A stretch of 64,000 bases of DNA from Cyanobium sp. NIES-981 (lineage in GTDB: Bacteria; Cyanobacteriota; Cyanobacteriia; PCC-6307; Cyanobiaceae), in contig CAMDEM010000004.1 of the NCBI GenBank assembly GCA_945896675.1, positions 47,276 through 111,275 of the forward strand. Reading direction: 5' to 3'. Within the stretch, counting starts at the first letter, position 1, and each line of letters begins with the position of its first letter. A program made the position numbers and the translations under genes. Of this stretch, positions 16,343 to 26,936 are shown one piece after another. The notes beneath the pieces were generated by a model. That model was given only the letters and a program-made list of their open reading frames with translations. It ran no database searches and was not told where the DNA came from.

Positions 16343-17366
16343 GGGTACCCCGAACCTGGGCCAGGCCCCATCCAACCCCAACCCCAAGCGGTTAGCCATT
16401 GCCCTCGGCGATCCTGCCGGTATCGGGGCTGAGGTCACCTTGAAGGCCATCGCCCAAGGCCCATGGGGCGATTCGCCCCCCTTGCTCGTGGGTTGCCGGC
16501 GCTGGCTGGAAGCCAGCTACCAGAGCCTCAAGGGGCGCAGCATCGAGGCACTCACCGATCCAGCGGAGCTGGAGATGGTCGATCAGCCCCTCGGCGAAGC
16601 GGTGGAGCTTGGTCAAAGCAACGCCGCCTGTGGCGATGCGAGCTTCCAATGGCTCACTGCCGCCGTGGAACTGGTGCAGGCGGGGCGCTGCCACAGCCTG
16701 GTGACAGCGCCCATTGCCAAATCCAGCTGGCACGACGCCAACCACCGTTACCCCGGCCAAACCGAACGCCTGGCGGAGCTCACGGGCAGCCCCAACGCCT
16801 CGATGCTATTCACCGCCAAGACCCCCCACAGCAGCTGGCGCCTGAATACCCTGCTTGCCACCAGCCATATCCCGCTGGCCGCCGTACCCCAGGCCCTCGA
16901 CCAAGCCCTGATTTGGCGCAAACTCGATGCCCTGGTGGACTTTTGCCGGCGCTTTTCTGCCGCACCCCATCTGGTGGTGGCGGGCCTGAATCCCCATGCC
17001 GGGGAGAACGGCCAATTGGGGATCGAGGAAAGCCTGTGGCTAGAAGCGGCTTTAAACGCTTGGCGGGAGCTCCATCCCGACGTGCGGCTGGAGGGTCCGC
17101 TGCCTCCCGACACCTGCTGGCTCAGTGCCGCCCAGGCCTGGCAGGGCAAGGGCTCCGGACCCGATGGCTATCTGGCCCTTTATCACGACCAGGGACTCAT
17201 CCCCGTGAAGCTGCTGGCCTTTGATGCCGCCGTGAACACCACCTTGGGACTGCCCTTTCTGCGCACCTCACCGGACCACGGCACGGGCTTTGGCATTGCC
17301 GGGCAAGGGATCGCCCGGCCCGACAGCATGGCTGCCGCCATGGCGGCAGCCCTAGAGCTGGGCTAA
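16341..17366 (+). CDS. pdxA: 4-hydroxythreonine-4-phosphate dehydrogenase PdxA
   Basis: Oxidises 4-phosphohydroxy-L-threonine in the DXP-dependent pathway to pyridoxal 5'-phosphate. The 341-residue protein contains the family start IALGDPAGIG (residues about 20-29), a His-containing metal region (YPGQTERLAEL) and the C-terminal signature FLRTSPDHGTGFGIAG with the metal His. The ATG at 16341 gives about 15 extra residues before the first strand; there is no closer ATG. Intact. Converges with accB 20 bp downstream. Confidence 0.95.
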   Translation: MGTPNLGQAPSNPNPKRLAIALGDPAGIGAEVTLKAIAQGPWGDSPPLLVGCRRWLEASYQSLKGRSIEALTDPAELEMVDQPLGEAVELGQSNAACGDASFQWLTAAVELVQAGRCHSLVTAPIAKSSWHDANHRYPGQTERLAELTGSPNASMLFTAKTPHSSWRLNTLLATSHIPLAAVPQALDQALIWRKLDALVDFCRRFSAAPHLVVAGLNPHAGENGQLGIEESLWLEAALNAWRELHPDVRLEGPLPPDTCWLSAAQAWQGKGSGPDGYLALYHDQGLIPVKLLAFDAAVNTTLGLPFLRTSPDHGTGFGIAGQGIARPDSMAAAMAAALELG

Positions 17367-17386
17367 AGCCAGGATGGAAGAGGGCC

Positions 17387-17869
17387 CTAGCCGGCCTTGA
17401 CCCGCATCAACACCTGGCCGAACTCCACGGGGGTGCCGTTTTCCACCAGGATTTCCACTACCTCGCCACCCACCTCGGCCTCGAGCTCATTCATGAGCTT
17501 CATGGCTTCCAGGATGCAGATGGGTTGGCCCGCGTTGATGCGGCCTCCCACCTCCACAAAGGGGGCTTCGCCGGGGGCTGAGGAGCGGTAGAAGGTGGCC
17601 ACCATCGGTGCGGTGATGTCCACCAGATCGCTACGCCGCGCAGCGGCTGCCGGGGGCGGCGCCGATGGGGCAGCGGGGATCGCAGGCTGGGCAAAGGCTG
17701 CCGGCATGGCCCCAGCTGCAGGGGCTTGCACCACGGCCACCGGGGCCGCACCGGGCAGGTTGCGGCGCACCTCCAGGCGGAAGTCATCACCCTCGAGCTT
17801 GAGCTCCTGGATGTCGCTCTCACCGATCAGGTCGAGGAGCTTGTGGAGTTGGTCGTGGTTGAGCTGCAT
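17387..17869 (-). CDS. accB: Biotin carboxyl carrier protein of acetyl-CoA carboxylase
   Basis: Carries the biotin of acetyl-CoA carboxylase, the committed step of fatty acid synthesis. 160 residues: an N-terminal helical domain (1-40), a Pro/Ala-rich flexible linker (about 41-80) and the C-terminal biotinyl domain with the biotinylation site EAMKLMNE (Lys124). It lies 6 bp after efp on the same strand; the efp-accB pair is conserved in cyanobacteria and other bacteria. Confidence 0.97.
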   Translation of the reverse strand: MQLNHDQLHKLLDLIGESDIQELKLEGDDFRLEVRRNLPGAAPVAVVQAPAAGAMPAAFAQPAIPAAPSAPPPAAAARRSDLVDITAPMVATFYRSSAPGEAPFVEVGGRINAGQPICILEAMKLMNELEAEVGGEVVEILVENGTPVEFGQVLMRVKAG

Positions 17870-17875
17870 AACCGA

Positions 17876-18436
17876 TCAGTTCTCCCGACCCAGGTAGCTA
17901 TCGGTGCGGGTATCGATCTTGATCTTCTCGCCAATGGAGAGGAACAGGGGAACCATAACCTGGGCACCAGTCTCAACGATGGCTGGCTTGGTCCCGCCGG
18001 TCGCGGTGTCACCCTTCACACCAGGGTCGGTTTGAGTGATTTCCAGAACCACCGAGTTGGGGAGTTCCACTTCGAGGGGTTTGCCGTTCCAGGCCACCAC
18101 GCTCACCTCCATGCCCTCCTTGAGGTACTTGCGGCTATCCCCGATCTGCTTGGCCGTGAGACGGGTTTCCTCGTAGGTGCCCATGTCCATGAACACGTAG
18201 TCATCGGCTTCCATGTAGGTGTGCTGCAGGGTGCTTTTCTCAAGCACGGCCTGGGGGAGCATCTCCCCGGCACGAAACGTCTTTTCCACGACGTTGCCGC
18301 TCTGGACTGCCTTCAGCTTGGTGCGCACAAAAGCGGAGCCCTTGCCGGGCTTCACATGCAGAAATTCCACAACCCGCCAGACATTGCCATCCAGCTCAAT
18401 CGAGGTACCGGTTCGAAAGTCGTTGCTGGAGATCAT
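17876..18436 (-). CDS. efp: Translation elongation factor P
   Basis: Relieves ribosome stalling at polyproline runs. 186 residues from ATG 18436 ([17 protein letters not shown]), exactly the usual EF-P length; an upstream in-frame start at 18556 would add an unrelated leader. The tip loop of domain I reads [10 protein letters not shown], so the residue at the modification site is Lys32. Co-transcribed with accB and divergent from the lumenal cyclophilin gene. Confidence 0.98.
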   Translation of the reverse strand: MISSNDFRTGTSIELDGNVWRVVEFLHVKPGKGSAFVRTKLKAVQSGNVVEKTFRAGEMLPQAVLEKSTLQHTYMEADDYVFMDMGTYEETRLTAKQIGDSRKYLKEGMEVSVVAWNGKPLEVELPNSVVLEITQTDPGVKGDTATGGTKPAIVETGAQVMVPLFLSIGEKIKIDTRTDSYLGREN

Positions 18437-18549
18437 TCCGGCGGTTCGGATCTGGCGGATTGTACGGCTGGCTACCGGAAGCCCCCCCAGCCACACCAGC
18501 CCAAGGACCGTTTGGTTGTGCCAAAGTCCGCCCAGCGACTCAAAAGGGC

Positions 18550-19623
18550 ATGGCAAAAGGCGAAAGCTGGTGGGCTGGTGCCGTAGCCCTCGTACTCACC
18601 TTTCTGCTGGCTGTGCCCACGGCCTGGGCCTTCCTGCCCCAAGGCAATGCGGTGACCGACCCCTCGGCCCTGCTGCGCAATGCCCTGCCCATCGAGGCCC
18701 CCGACCTGCAGGAACTCCAGCATCGCCTGGAAGGCACCAGCGACGACCTGCGCGCCAAACGCTGGCCTGCCTTGGTCAACGGGGTCCGGCGCAGCCAATC
18801 CCTGCTCAGTAGCCGCCAAGCGTCGATTCTGGAGGGCTTCAGCCCCGACAGCCGCGACACCGCCGCGGCCCTATTCGACGATCTGGCTGGCCAACTGCAA
18901 ATCCTGATCACGGCCGCAGAAGCCCAAGATCGCGAAGGGTTTCTCGCCTCCCGCCGCGAAGCCCTCAACGGCATCGGTAAGGCCGAAGACCTGCTGGTCG
19001 GTCCCTTCCCGTTTGAGATCCCCAGCGAGTTCGCCGCCCTACCCAGGCTGCTCGGCAGGGCCACGGTGCAACTCACCACCACCAAGGGTGATCTCACCGC
19101 TGTGGTGGATGGCTACAACGCCCCCCTAACGGCGGGTGCCTTTGTTGATCTGGTGGAGCGCGGCTTCTACAACGGCCTGCCCTTCATCCGGGCCGAAGAC
19201 TTTTACGTGCTCCAAACCGGAGACCCCAAGGGGCCTGATGAGGGCTTCATCGACCCCAAGACCAAAACGGAACGCCTGGTGCCCCTTGAGATCAAAGTGC
19301 CTGGCCAAGGGGCGCCGTTTTACAACCAAACCTTTGAGGATCTGGGGATGTTCAAAGCAGCCCCAGAATTGCCCTTCTCCACCAAAGGCACCCTGGGCTG
19401 GGCCCACTCCGATGAGGTGCTCGATGACGGCTCCTCCCAGTTCTTCCTGTTCCTGTTTGAGCCCGAGCTCACCCCGGCGGGTCTGAACCTGATTGATGGC
19501 CGCTACGCCGCCTTCGGCTACGTGGTGGATGGCTTCGATGTGCTCGAAGAGCTCACCGCCGATGACGGCATCGTGAAAGCGAAGGTGATCGAAGGGGCAA
19601 GCAACCTCCAGCCCCACGGCTGA
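18550..19623 (+). CDS. Cyclophilin-type peptidyl-prolyl isomerase, thylakoid-lumen CYP38/TLP40-like
   Basis: 357 residues from ATG 18550. An N-terminal signal peptide (hydrophobic core [17 protein letters not shown]) sends it to the lumen or periplasm. A helical domain (about 40-180) resembling the N-terminal part of plant CYP38/TLP40 follows, then a divergent cyclophilin domain (about 185-350, [35 protein letters not shown]). The plant homologue is needed for photosystem II assembly. The cyclophilin active-site residues look divergent, so isomerase activity is uncertain. Converges with gap2 across a shared terminator. Confidence 0.9.
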   Translation: MAKGESWWAGAVALVLTFLLAVPTAWAFLPQGNAVTDPSALLRNALPIEAPDLQELQHRLEGTSDDLRAKRWPALVNGVRRSQSLLSSRQASILEGFSPDSRDTAAALFDDLAGQLQILITAAEAQDREGFLASRREALNGIGKAEDLLVGPFPFEIPSEFAALPRLLGRATVQLTTTKGDLTAVVDGYNAPLTAGAFVDLVERGFYNGLPFIRAEDFYVLQTGDPKGPDEGFIDPKTKTERLVPLEIKVPGQGAPFYNQTFEDLGMFKAAPELPFSTKGTLGWAHSDEVLDDGSSQFFLFLFEPELTPAGLNLIDGRYAAFGYVVDGFDVLEELTADDGIVKAKVIEGASNLQPHG

Positions 19624-19662
19624 TCGGGCCAAAAGCTAATCAGAACGAAAGCAAGTAGGCAC

Positions 19663-19691
19663 AAAAAAACCGCCCTTGATGGAGGGCGGTT
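19663..19691 (-). terminator. Rho-independent terminator of gap2
   Basis: A perfect 9-bp stem AACCGCCCT/AGGGCGGTT (19668-19676 with 19683-19691) and a 6-nt loop, followed on the minus strand by seven T residues. It lies 32 bp after the gap2 stop and may also help stop the convergent cyclophilin transcript. Confidence 0.9.
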
Positions 19692-19722
19692 CTAAGGCGA
19701 AGGGGCCAAAGCCCCTTGGCAT

Positions 19723-20745
19723 CTACTTGTAGTTCTTGGCCACAATTTCAGCCAGATCAACAACGCGCTGGCTGTAGCCCCACTCGTTGTCGTACCAGGC
19801 AATCACCTTGACCATGTTGTCGCCCATCACCAAGGTGAGATCGGCATCGACGATGGTGGACTCGTTCGTGCCGGCGTGGTCGCTGGACACCAGGGGCAAA
19901 TCGCAGTACTTAATGATGCCCTTCATGGCCCCCTCAGAGGCCTCCTTGAGGATGGCATTCACTTCTTCGCGGGTGGTGCCGCGGCTCACTTCCAGCACCA
20001 TGTCCACCACTGACACGTTGGGGGTCGGAACGCGCATGGCGATGCCGTTCAACTTTCCCTTCATCGGGGGATAAACCAGGGCAACGGCCTGGGCCGCCCC
20101 GGTGGAGGTGGGCACGATGTTGACGGCGGCAGCCCGGGCCCGACGCAGGTCGCGGTGGCTGGCATCGAGAATCCGCTGATCACCCGTGTAGCTGTGGGTG
20201 GTGGTCATCGTGCCTTTGACGATGCCGAAGGTTTGGTCCAACACCTTGATGATCGGCGCCATGCAGTTGGTGGTGCAGCTGGCGTTGCTGAGGATGTTGA
20301 AATCTTCATTGCGGTATTGGTCGGCGTTGACGCCAACCACGAAGGTGCCCACACCGGGGCCCTTGCCAGGGGCCGTGAGGATCACTTTCTTGGCCCCTGC
20401 TTCGAGGTGCTTGCTGGCGCCCACGTCATCGTTGAAGACACCGGTGGACTCAATCACCAGATCAACGCCCCATTCCTTCCAGGGCAGGTTGAGGGGGTTG
20501 CGGTCGGAGAAGCACTTGATATCCCGGCCATTCACGACGATCGTGTTGTCCGTGTAGCTGACTTCGGCGTCGCGGATGCGGCCGAGCATCGAGTCGTACT
20601 GGAGCAGGTGGGAATTGGTCCGGGGATCGGAGGTGTCGTTGAGACCCACCACCTCGATACCCGTATTGGCACCCCGGCTCAACCAGCAACGCATGAAGTT
20701 GCGACCAATTCGGCCGAATCCATTGATCGCAACGCGCATGGTCAT
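19723..20745 (-). CDS. gap2: Glyceraldehyde-3-phosphate dehydrogenase (Gap2 type)
   Basis: The Calvin-cycle/gluconeogenic GAPDH of cyanobacteria. 340 residues from ATG 20745 ([16 protein letters not shown]); an in-frame start at 20760 adds five residues and is less typical. The NAD(P) fold motif NGFGRIG and catalytic Cys157 in SNASCTTNC are intact, with the C-terminal [11 protein letters not shown]. Strongly expressed genes of this kind commonly have strong terminators, which is seen here. Divergent from murC across 179 bp. Confidence 0.96.
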   Translation of the reverse strand: MTMRVAINGFGRIGRNFMRCWLSRGANTGIEVVGLNDTSDPRTNSHLLQYDSMLGRIRDAEVSYTDNTIVVNGRDIKCFSDRNPLNLPWKEWGVDLVIESTGVFNDDVGASKHLEAGAKKVILTAPGKGPGVGTFVVGVNADQYRNEDFNILSNASCTTNCMAPIIKVLDQTFGIVKGTMTTTHSYTGDQRILDASHRDLRRARAAAVNIVPTSTGAAQAVALVYPPMKGKLNGIAMRVPTPNVSVVDMVLEVSRGTTREEVNAILKEASEGAMKGIIKYCDLPLVSSDHAGTNESTIVDADLTLVMGDNMVKVIAWYDNEWGYSQRVVDLAEIVAKNYK

Positions 20746-20924
20746 GGCAAAGCGCGGCAAAAGCCGCTAGCAAAGGGGGATTTGGCTGCCGATCATACAG
20801 AAACTGATTTGGCGAACCCTCTTGCGGCCCGGAGCTTCAAGCCGGACCATGCCGGAACGCGCAGCATCTCGTAAAGGTGCCCTGGGCGTTGCCGGCCTAA
20901 TTTGAGCGCGGCTCAATCCCTGGC

Positions 20925-22382
20925 TTGGAGTTGCCCTTGGCCCCGTTGCTTGATCGCCATCAACCCATCCACTTCATTGGGGTTGGAGGCATCGGCATGT
21001 CTGCCATCGCAGGAATTCTTGCCCAGAGGGGCTTTGTGGTGAGCGGATCCGACACCCGCGACAACGCCGTGCTCGACCAACTCCGACGCCAGGGCGTGCG
21101 GGTCTTCCGCCAGCAAAGCTCCTCCACGGTGGCCGCCATTCGCAGCGGCACCGATCAAGCACCCTTGGTGGTCATCAGCTCGGCGGTCCCCCCCTCGAAC
21201 CCCGAATTGCTGGAAGCCCAGCGGGTGGGCCTGAGCATTTGCCACCGCTCCGATGTGTTGGCGGCCCTGATCAATGCCCAGCCCTCGATTGCCGTGGCTG
21301 GCAGCCATGGCAAAACCACCACCAGCTCCCTGATTGCCACGCTCCTGGCCGCCACCAACCACGACCCCACCGCCGTGATCGGCGGCATCGTGCCTGCCTT
21401 TGGCAGCAACGGTCGCCAGGGCGAGGGTCGGCTGCTAGTGGCAGAAGCCGATGAATCCGATGGCTCCCTGGTGAAATTTCAGGCCCAGCTCGGGATCCTC
21501 ACCAACGTGGAGCTCGACCACACCGACCACTACCCCAACCTCGAGGCCCTGATCAGCACCCTGCAGCGTTTCAGCAGTCGCTCCAAATCCCTCCTAGCCA
21601 ACTGGGATTGCCCCGTTCTCAAGCACCATTTCAAGGCCAAGTACTGGTGGTCCAACCAGAGCCCCAAGGGCGTGGCCTTTGCGGCGATGGCCACCCAAGA
21701 GCGGGGTGATGGCACCCGGGCGGATTTCTACGAGCAGGGCCAGAAGGTGGGTTCATTTGACCTTCCATTACCCGGCCGCCACAACCTCAGCAATGCCACG
21801 GCCGCCATGGCGGCCTGTCGGATCGAAGGCGTGTCCTTTGCCGAATTGCGCCAGGCCGTAGCAGCCCTCAAACCCCCTGGGCGGCGGTTCGATTTCCGGG
21901 GTGATTGGCAGGGCCGCCTGGTGGTCGACGACTACGCCCACCACCCCAGCGAGGTGGCCGCCACCCTGGCCATGGCCCAGCTGATGCTCACCAGTGGCCG
22001 CAGCCCCCTGCCGGTCAATCCCAAACGGCTGGTGGCGGTCTTTCAACCCCATCGCTACACCCGCACGGCCCAATTCCTCGATGGCTTTGCCCAGGCCCTC
22101 AGCCAGGCCGACCTGGTGCTGATCGCGCCCCTCTATGCCGCAGGGGAAGCACCCATCCAGGGCGTGAGTAGTGCGACTCTGGCCAAGGCCGTGCAAGACC
22201 TGGCGCCCCTGAGTCGGGTGGAGGTGGCCGCCAGCCTGGATGAACTGGCCAGGCAGGTGGCAGACGCTTCGATTGAGGGGGATTTGGTGTTGGCCATGGG
22301 GGCTGGCGATGTGAACAGCCTCTGGGAGCGGCTCAATCGGCTTCCCGTCTTCGGCGATGCCTGCTTACCCCTGGCGGCCTAA
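20925..22382 (+). CDS. murC: UDP-N-acetylmuramate-L-alanine ligase MurC
   Basis: Adds L-alanine to UDP-MurNAc, the first peptide step of peptidoglycan synthesis. About 485 residues. The N-terminal Rossmann-like domain is [14 protein letters not shown], the ATP loop is GSHGKTTT (126-133), and [10 protein letters not shown] lies in the C-terminal domain. No ATG precedes the first domain; TTG 20925 is used here and TTG 20931 is an alternative. murB follows 5 bp downstream. Confidence 0.96.
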   Translation: MELPLAPLLDRHQPIHFIGVGGIGMSAIAGILAQRGFVVSGSDTRDNAVLDQLRRQGVRVFRQQSSSTVAAIRSGTDQAPLVVISSAVPPSNPELLEAQRVGLSICHRSDVLAALINAQPSIAVAGSHGKTTTSSLIATLLAATNHDPTAVIGGIVPAFGSNGRQGEGRLLVAEADESDGSLVKFQAQLGILTNVELDHTDHYPNLEALISTLQRFSSRSKSLLANWDCPVLKHHFKAKYWWSNQSPKGVAFAAMATQERGDGTRADFYEQGQKVGSFDLPLPGRHNLSNATAAMAACRIEGVSFAELRQAVAALKPPGRRFDFRGDWQGRLVVDDYAHHPSEVAATLAMAQLMLTSGRSPLPVNPKRLVAVFQPHRYTRTAQFLDGFAQALSQADLVLIAPLYAAGEAPIQGVSSATLAKAVQDLAPLSRVEVAASLDELARQVADASIEGDLVLAMGAGDVNSLWERLNRLPVFGDACLPLAA

Positions 22383-22387
22383 GGGCC

Positions 22388-23302
22388 ATGGTGGCCTCCC
22401 CTAGCCATCACCCCAGCCTGCGCCAGGGCGTTGGCCTGGATGAGTTCACCACCTGGAAGGTGGGCGGCACCGCGGAGTGGTTCGCAGAACCGACCCATCA
22501 AGACGACATCAGGGCCCTAGTGGGCTGGAGTGGGCACCACCGCCTCCCCCTTCACTGCATTGGGGCGGGCTCCAATCTGCTCATTGCCGATGGGGGCCTC
22601 GACGGCCTCACCCTCTGCAACCGACGCCTCCAGGGCAGCCGCCTCGATGCCACGGGCGGCTGGATTGAAGCCGAGACGGGCGAGCCGCTCCCGACGTTGG
22701 CCAGAAAAGCGGCCCGCGTTGGGCTGGGCGGGCTGGAATGGGCCGTAGGGATCCCAGGCACCGTGGGGGGTGCTGTGGTGATGAATGCCGGGGCCCAGGG
22801 GGGCTGCATCGCCGAATGGCTGCATTCGGTGCAACTGCTCGATCCCACAAATCCCGATCAGCCCGTGACCTGGAGCGCCAGCGACCTGGCCTTTGGCTAC
22901 CGGCAAAGCCGACTGCAGCAGGAACCCCTGATCGTGCTGTCTGCTCGCTTTCGTCTGGATCACGGCCATGACCCCGCGGCTGTCACAGCCCGCACCAGCG
23001 CCAATCTGCACAGTCGCACCAGCACCCAGCCCTATCAACAACCCAGCTGCGGCAGCGTGTTTCGTAATCCCGAACCCCAGAAAGCCGGCCAGCTGATCGA
23101 AGCCCTCGGACTCAAAGGCCTGCAAATCGGCGGAGCCCAGGTTTCCCCCATTCATGCCAATTTCATTGTCAACACAGGCAGAGCCACTGCCGCCGACATC
23201 GCTGCCCTGATCGCAGAGGTGCAGCAGCGCGTAGAAGCCGCCCATGGCATCACCCTGCATCCGGAAGTGAAGCGCCTGGGCCGGGACCATCCCTGGATCT
23301 AA
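22388..23302 (+). CDS. murB: UDP-N-acetylenolpyruvoylglucosamine reductase MurB
   Basis: FAD enzyme that reduces UDP-GlcNAc-enolpyruvate to UDP-MurNAc with NADPH. 304 residues with the FAD-binding segments [12 protein letters not shown] and [16 protein letters not shown], the catalytic Ser region SCGSVFRNP, and [10 protein letters not shown]. Follows murC by 5 bp, giving two adjacent cytoplasmic cell-wall steps in one operon; ebfC follows 54 bp later. Confidence 0.97.
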   Translation: MVASPSHHPSLRQGVGLDEFTTWKVGGTAEWFAEPTHQDDIRALVGWSGHHRLPLHCIGAGSNLLIADGGLDGLTLCNRRLQGSRLDATGGWIEAETGEPLPTLARKAARVGLGGLEWAVGIPGTVGGAVVMNAGAQGGCIAEWLHSVQLLDPTNPDQPVTWSASDLAFGYRQSRLQQEPLIVLSARFRLDHGHDPAAVTARTSANLHSRTSTQPYQQPSCGSVFRNPEPQKAGQLIEALGLKGLQIGGAQVSPIHANFIVNTGRATAADIAALIAEVQQRVEAAHGITLHPEVKRLGRDHPWI

Positions 23303-23356
23303 CCCACCCCTACTTGCGCGCCGACCCTTAGCCTGCAACCAGCAAGAACCCCCGGC

Positions 23357-23698
23357 ATGGCTGGCTTCGGACTCCCCAACTTTGGCCAGCTCACCGAAGC
23401 CTTCAAAAAGGCCCAAGAGCTGCAGCAAAACGCCCAAAAGCTGCAAGAAGAACTCGATGCCATGGAGCTGGAGGCCAGCAGCAGCGACGGCAGGGCCACG
23501 GTCTGGCTCTCTGGCAACCAGCAACCGCTCAAGGTGCGTCTAGCCCCCGAGCTCCTGGCCGAAGGGCAGGAGGCCAGTGAACTGGCGGTTCTCGAAGCCC
23601 TGAAGGCGGCCTATGAACTCTCCACCGGCACCATGAAAGGCCGGATGGAAGAGCTCACCGGCGGCCTCAACCTCAACCTGCCCGGGTTCGGCGGCTAA
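23357..23698 (+). CDS. ebfC: YbaB/EbfC-family nucleoid-associated protein
   Basis: A 113-residue small DNA-binding protein that dimerises into a tweezer shape and coats the nucleoid. The N-terminal helix ([22 protein letters not shown]) and the central beta hairpin ([18 protein letters not shown]) are typical of the family. In many bacteria it follows dnaX-recR; here it follows murC-murB. Converges with rsgA, 9 bp between stops. Confidence 0.94.
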   Translation: MAGFGLPNFGQLTEAFKKAQELQQNAQKLQEELDAMELEASSSDGRATVWLSGNQQPLKVRLAPELLAEGQEASELAVLEALKAAYELSTGTMKGRMEELTGGLNLNLPGFGG

Positions 23699-23707
23699 CT
23701 GCCCCGC

Positions 23708-24736
23708 CTAACTGTCCTCGGACACCTCTTCCTGGCGCTGGCGCTTGCGGGAGTCTTGGCGCAAGGAAGGATCCAGGCGCGGCTCAAGGCGACCACCCCG
23801 TTGCCGCAGACCCGGCAATTCTGGGCGGCCTGGGGAGCGGGACTGCCGTTCCGCTTCCGCGATCACATCGGCCAGGCACTGGCTGTAAAGCCCATAGCGG
23901 TCCCAGGCCGTGCCCGCAGCGCAGCCCGGGTCACCCTGGTGCAAGCAATTGCTAAAGCGACAGCTGCCCTGGGATAAAGACTGGCGGAGCTCCGGGAAGA
24001 GAACCGATAACTCGGCTGGGTCTGCGGGCAGTTGGGGTCGATTGAAGCCGGGGGTATCGGCCACCAGGGCCCCGGGTGCCATGGAAAACAGCTCCACGTG
24101 CCGGGTGGTGTGGCGCCCCCGCTGCAGTCGGCCTGAAACCGCCCCAACCCGCAAGGTCAACTCGGGTCGCAGCCCATTGAGCAGGCTGCTTTTGCCGACC
24201 CCGGAGGGGCCACACAGCACCGCAATCCCCGGTTCTGCCAAGCGCTCGCTCAAGGCGCCTAGGCCAATCCCGCTCTGGGAGGAGATCACCAGGGCTGGAT
24301 AGCCCCAGGCGGCGGCGCGGGTTCGCCAGGCTTCGACCTCTTCTAGCGGCAGGCAATCCGCCTTGGAGAACACCAACAGCACCGGTTGACCGGTGCTCTC
24401 AGCCGTGAGCAAAAACCGGGTGAGCTGCAGCGGATCGAGGGTTGGCTCAGCCAACGCCACCACCACCACCACCAGGCTCACGTTGGCCACAGCCGGGCGA
24501 TGCAACAGGCTCTGGCGCGGCTCCAGGACCGCCACGGCCCCCCGGGCCTGGGCCCAGTCGACCCCATCCACCCGCACCCGATCGCCCACGCAAATGGTCT
24601 GGCCACTTTTGCCCAGGCGGGTTCGCCGGGTGCACAACAGGCGCTCCACCCCTCCGGGGCCGGCCTGATCCAAGGCCACCCAACAAAAATTGGCCACCAT
24701 GGCCACCACCAAGCCCGGCAGGGCCTCAACAGCCAT
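23708..24736 (-). CDS. rsgA: Ribosome small-subunit GTPase RsgA
   Basis: A circularly permuted GTPase that helps mature the 30S subunit. With ATG 24736 the protein has 342 residues: an OB fold, then G4 SKAD (124-127), G1 GPSGVGKSS (176-184) and G3 DTPG (227-230), in the permuted order that defines the family. A C-terminal zinc site follows (CRFSNCLHQGDPGC). Starts at 24751 and 24766 are also in frame. The start overlaps the 3' end of the TusA-like gene by 11 bp, so translation is coupled. Confidence 0.95.
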   Translation of the reverse strand: MAVEALPGLVVAMVANFCWVALDQAGPGGVERLLCTRRTRLGKSGQTICVGDRVRVDGVDWAQARGAVAVLEPRQSLLHRPAVANVSLVVVVVALAEPTLDPLQLTRFLLTAESTGQPVLLVFSKADCLPLEEVEAWRTRAAAWGYPALVISSQSGIGLGALSERLAEPGIAVLCGPSGVGKSSLLNGLRPELTLRVGAVSGRLQRGRHTTRHVELFSMAPGALVADTPGFNRPQLPADPAELSVLFPELRQSLSQGSCRFSNCLHQGDPGCAAGTAWDRYGLYSQCLADVIAEAERQSRSPGRPELPGLRQRGGRLEPRLDPSLRQDSRKRQRQEEVSEDS

Positions 24737-25013
24737 GGTCGGTGATTGCATGACCCGTGATTGCATCGCCTGGGGTCTCAAGACGCGTAATCCCAAGCCG
24801 GACAGCATCGACACAGCCGGGATGGGGTCCCACGCTGACGCGATGGCCCTCACCCCGCAGCCCCTCAACCACCATCTGTTCCGGTTCACCCCGATCCAAA
24901 TCCACCACCAATCCAGCTCCCAGGGGAATCTTCTCGAGGGCCAGGCGGGTGCGAATGAAGTTGAGCGGACAAGGGGTGCCCCGCAAATCCAGATCAACGT
25001 GGGGATTCGCCAC
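24726..25013 (-). CDS. TusA/SirA-like sulfur-carrier family protein
   Basis: 95 residues with the family motif CPLNFIRTR (sulfur-carrying Cys15), where true TusA has CPxP; here the residue after the Leu is Asn, so it is a TusA-like relative rather than clear TusA. The fold is a two-layer alpha/beta sandwich suggested by VDLDLRG, GLVVDLDRG and HRVSV. It is inside the grpE-dnaJ-rsgA operon, 2 bp after dnaJ. Function is unproven; sulfur transfer to tRNA or another acceptor is the family precedent. Confidence 0.88.
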   Translation of the reverse strand: MANPHVDLDLRGTPCPLNFIRTRLALEKIPLGAGLVVDLDRGEPEQMVVEGLRGEGHRVSVGPHPGCVDAVRLGITRLETPGDAITGHAITDHGC

Positions 25014-25015
25014 CC

Positions 25016-26137
25016 CTAACCGAACAGACCGCCAAACAGGCCGCTCTTGTGGGGGTGCTTCTGACCTCTGGTGGTGTGATGGGAGGCCAACTGCTGCAGA
25101 AGCTCCTTTTCTTCTGCATTGAGCTTGGTGGGCAACAGCACTTTCACACTGAACAGATGGTTGCCCCGGGCCACAGGATTGCCAAGCTTTGGCACCCCCT
25201 TGCCGGTGAGGGTCAGCACCGTCCCAGGTTGGGTTCCCGAGGGGATCTTGAGCTCCTCGAGCCCATCCACCGTTTCCACCTCAATGGTGTCGCCGAGAAT
25301 CGCCTGGAGATAATTCAGGCTGATTTCTGAAGCGATATTGATTCCTTCCCGCCTGAGTTGGCCGTGGGATTGAACACTGAGGAACACATACAGATCCCCA
25401 GACGGACCACCCCTCTGGCCCGCGTTGCCCTCGTTGGCCACCCGCAGCCGGGTGCCGGTGTCGACACCGGCGGGAATATTGATCCGAAGCTTTTTGCGCA
25501 CCTGCTGCAAACCCTGGCCACCACAGGCATTACAGGGATCGGCAATCACTTGGCCTGAGCCCTCACAGCTCGGGCATGGCGCCACCTGGGTGAAGCTGCC
25601 AAAGGGCGTGCGCGTCCCCCGGCGCACCTGACCCTGCCCACTGCAGGTGCTGCAGGTGGTGGGTCCGCTGCCGGCCTTGGCCCCCGATCCCTTGCAGGTG
25701 GTGCAGGTTTCCAAGTGGCGGATCTGCACCTCCTTTTCGATGCCGAAAACGGCCTCCTGGAAGCTGATCGTTAAATCGAGCCGCAGGTCATCGCCCTGGC
25801 GCGGCCCCCGCCGCCGCTGCCCGCCACCGCCCTGCTGGGCCCCACCAAAGCCACTGAAAAAAGTCTCAAACAGGTCGGCAAAGCCGCCCATGTCACCCAT
25901 GTCGGGCATGCCGCCGCCGCCGCCGAGACCCGCCTCGCCGAACTGGTCGTAGCGGGCCCTGGTTTGGGGATCGCTGAGCACCTCGTAGGCCTGGCCGACC
26001 TCCTTGAACTTGTCTTCGGCGCCCGGATCCTTGTTGACATCAGGGTGGTACTGGCGCGCCAGCCGCCGATAGGAGCGCTTCAGGGTTTCGGGATCAGCAT
26101 CACGGCTCACCCCAAGCAGGTCGTAGTAATCGGCCAT
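25016..26137 (-). CDS. dnaJ: Chaperone DnaJ (type I)
   Basis: A 373-residue co-chaperone of DnaK. J domain at 1-70 with HPD (RQYHPDVNK), a Gly-rich segment, then the zinc domain with four CxxCxGxG-type repeats ([32 protein letters not shown]) and the substrate-binding C-terminal domains. Its start codon overlaps the grpE stop (TGATG arrangement at 26137). Cyanobacteria carry several DnaJ proteins; this is the grpE-linked one. Confidence 0.96.
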   Translation of the reverse strand: MADYYDLLGVSRDADPETLKRSYRRLARQYHPDVNKDPGAEDKFKEVGQAYEVLSDPQTRARYDQFGEAGLGGGGGMPDMGDMGGFADLFETFFSGFGGAQQGGGGQRRRGPRQGDDLRLDLTISFQEAVFGIEKEVQIRHLETCTTCKGSGAKAGSGPTTCSTCSGQGQVRRGTRTPFGSFTQVAPCPSCEGSGQVIADPCNACGGQGLQQVRKKLRINIPAGVDTGTRLRVANEGNAGQRGGPSGDLYVFLSVQSHGQLRREGINIASEISLNYLQAILGDTIEVETVDGLEELKIPSGTQPGTVLTLTGKGVPKLGNPVARGNHLFSVKVLLPTKLNAEEKELLQQLASHHTTRGQKHPHKSGLFGGLFG

Positions 26138-26850
26138 CAGCCGACCTGCTCCCCAGGGGCGTCGGCTTGGGCCTCAGGCGCTGCACCGCCAGCGGGACCA
26201 GGACCCATCGAAACCTTCACCAGGGCATGGCGCAGCACCCGGCCGTTGAGGTGGTAGCCCCGTTGCAGCTCCTCAATCACCACCCCATCGAAATGGTCAT
26301 CACTGGGCTCGCGCAGCACGGCCTCATGGAGGCTGGGATCAAAGGCCTCACCCTCCACCCGCATCGGTGAAACCCCCAGCTGCTTGAACACATCCACCAG
26401 CTGCTTGTAGAGGCCCTGGTAGCTGCGGTGCAGCGCCTGGGCCTCCTCGTGCTGGGGATTGAGCTGCTGACGGGCCCGATCGAAGTTGTCGACCACCGGC
26501 AAAATTTCTCCCAAGGTGGTGCAGGTGATCTGCAGCCGCTGGTCGTCGCTATCGCGACTCTGGCGCTTGCGAAAGTTGTCGAAATCGGCAGCTAGGCGCA
26601 TGTACTGGCCGTTGAGGGCTTCGTGCTCTGCCCTCAAAGCGGCGAGCTGGCCCTCGAGCTGGGAGGCCCGATCTCCTGATCCAACCCCGTCTGCTGGGGG
26701 GAGGCCGGAGTCGCCAGCGTTATCGGCTGGAGCCCCTTCAGCCGGGCCCTCGCCCGAGGCCTCGGCATTGGGATCGAAGACGCTCTGGGTGATCGGCTCG
26801 AGATTGGTCTCGCCGTTGCTGTCACCGCTCATGGAGAAGTCACCGCTCAT
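26137..26850 (-). CDS. grpE: Nucleotide exchange factor GrpE
   Basis: Releases ADP from DnaK. 237 residues from ATG 26850. A long acidic disordered N-terminus (to about 60) is followed by the coiled-coil ([26 protein letters not shown], seen in pieces) and the beta-rich head ([24 protein letters not shown]). Two ATG codons are offered by a repeated ATGAGCGGTGAC word (26850 and 26832), and a GTG lies at 26865, so the exact start is uncertain. First gene of grpE-dnaJ-tusA-like-rsgA; divergent from pilB. Confidence 0.95.
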   Translation of the reverse strand: MSGDFSMSGDSNGETNLEPITQSVFDPNAEASGEGPAEGAPADNAGDSGLPPADGVGSGDRASQLEGQLAALRAEHEALNGQYMRLAADFDNFRKRQSRDSDDQRLQITCTTLGEILPVVDNFDRARQQLNPQHEEAQALHRSYQGLYKQLVDVFKQLGVSPMRVEGEAFDPSLHEAVLREPSDDHFDGVVIEELQRGYHLNGRVLRHALVKVSMGPGPAGGAAPEAQADAPGEQVG

Positions 26851-26936
26851 GGCTGACGGGGGCACAATTCAGATTTAGACATGTTGGCGGGCAATGCGCA
26901 CCTCCCACAAGCGGCGGAAGCCCGCACCTTTTGCCC

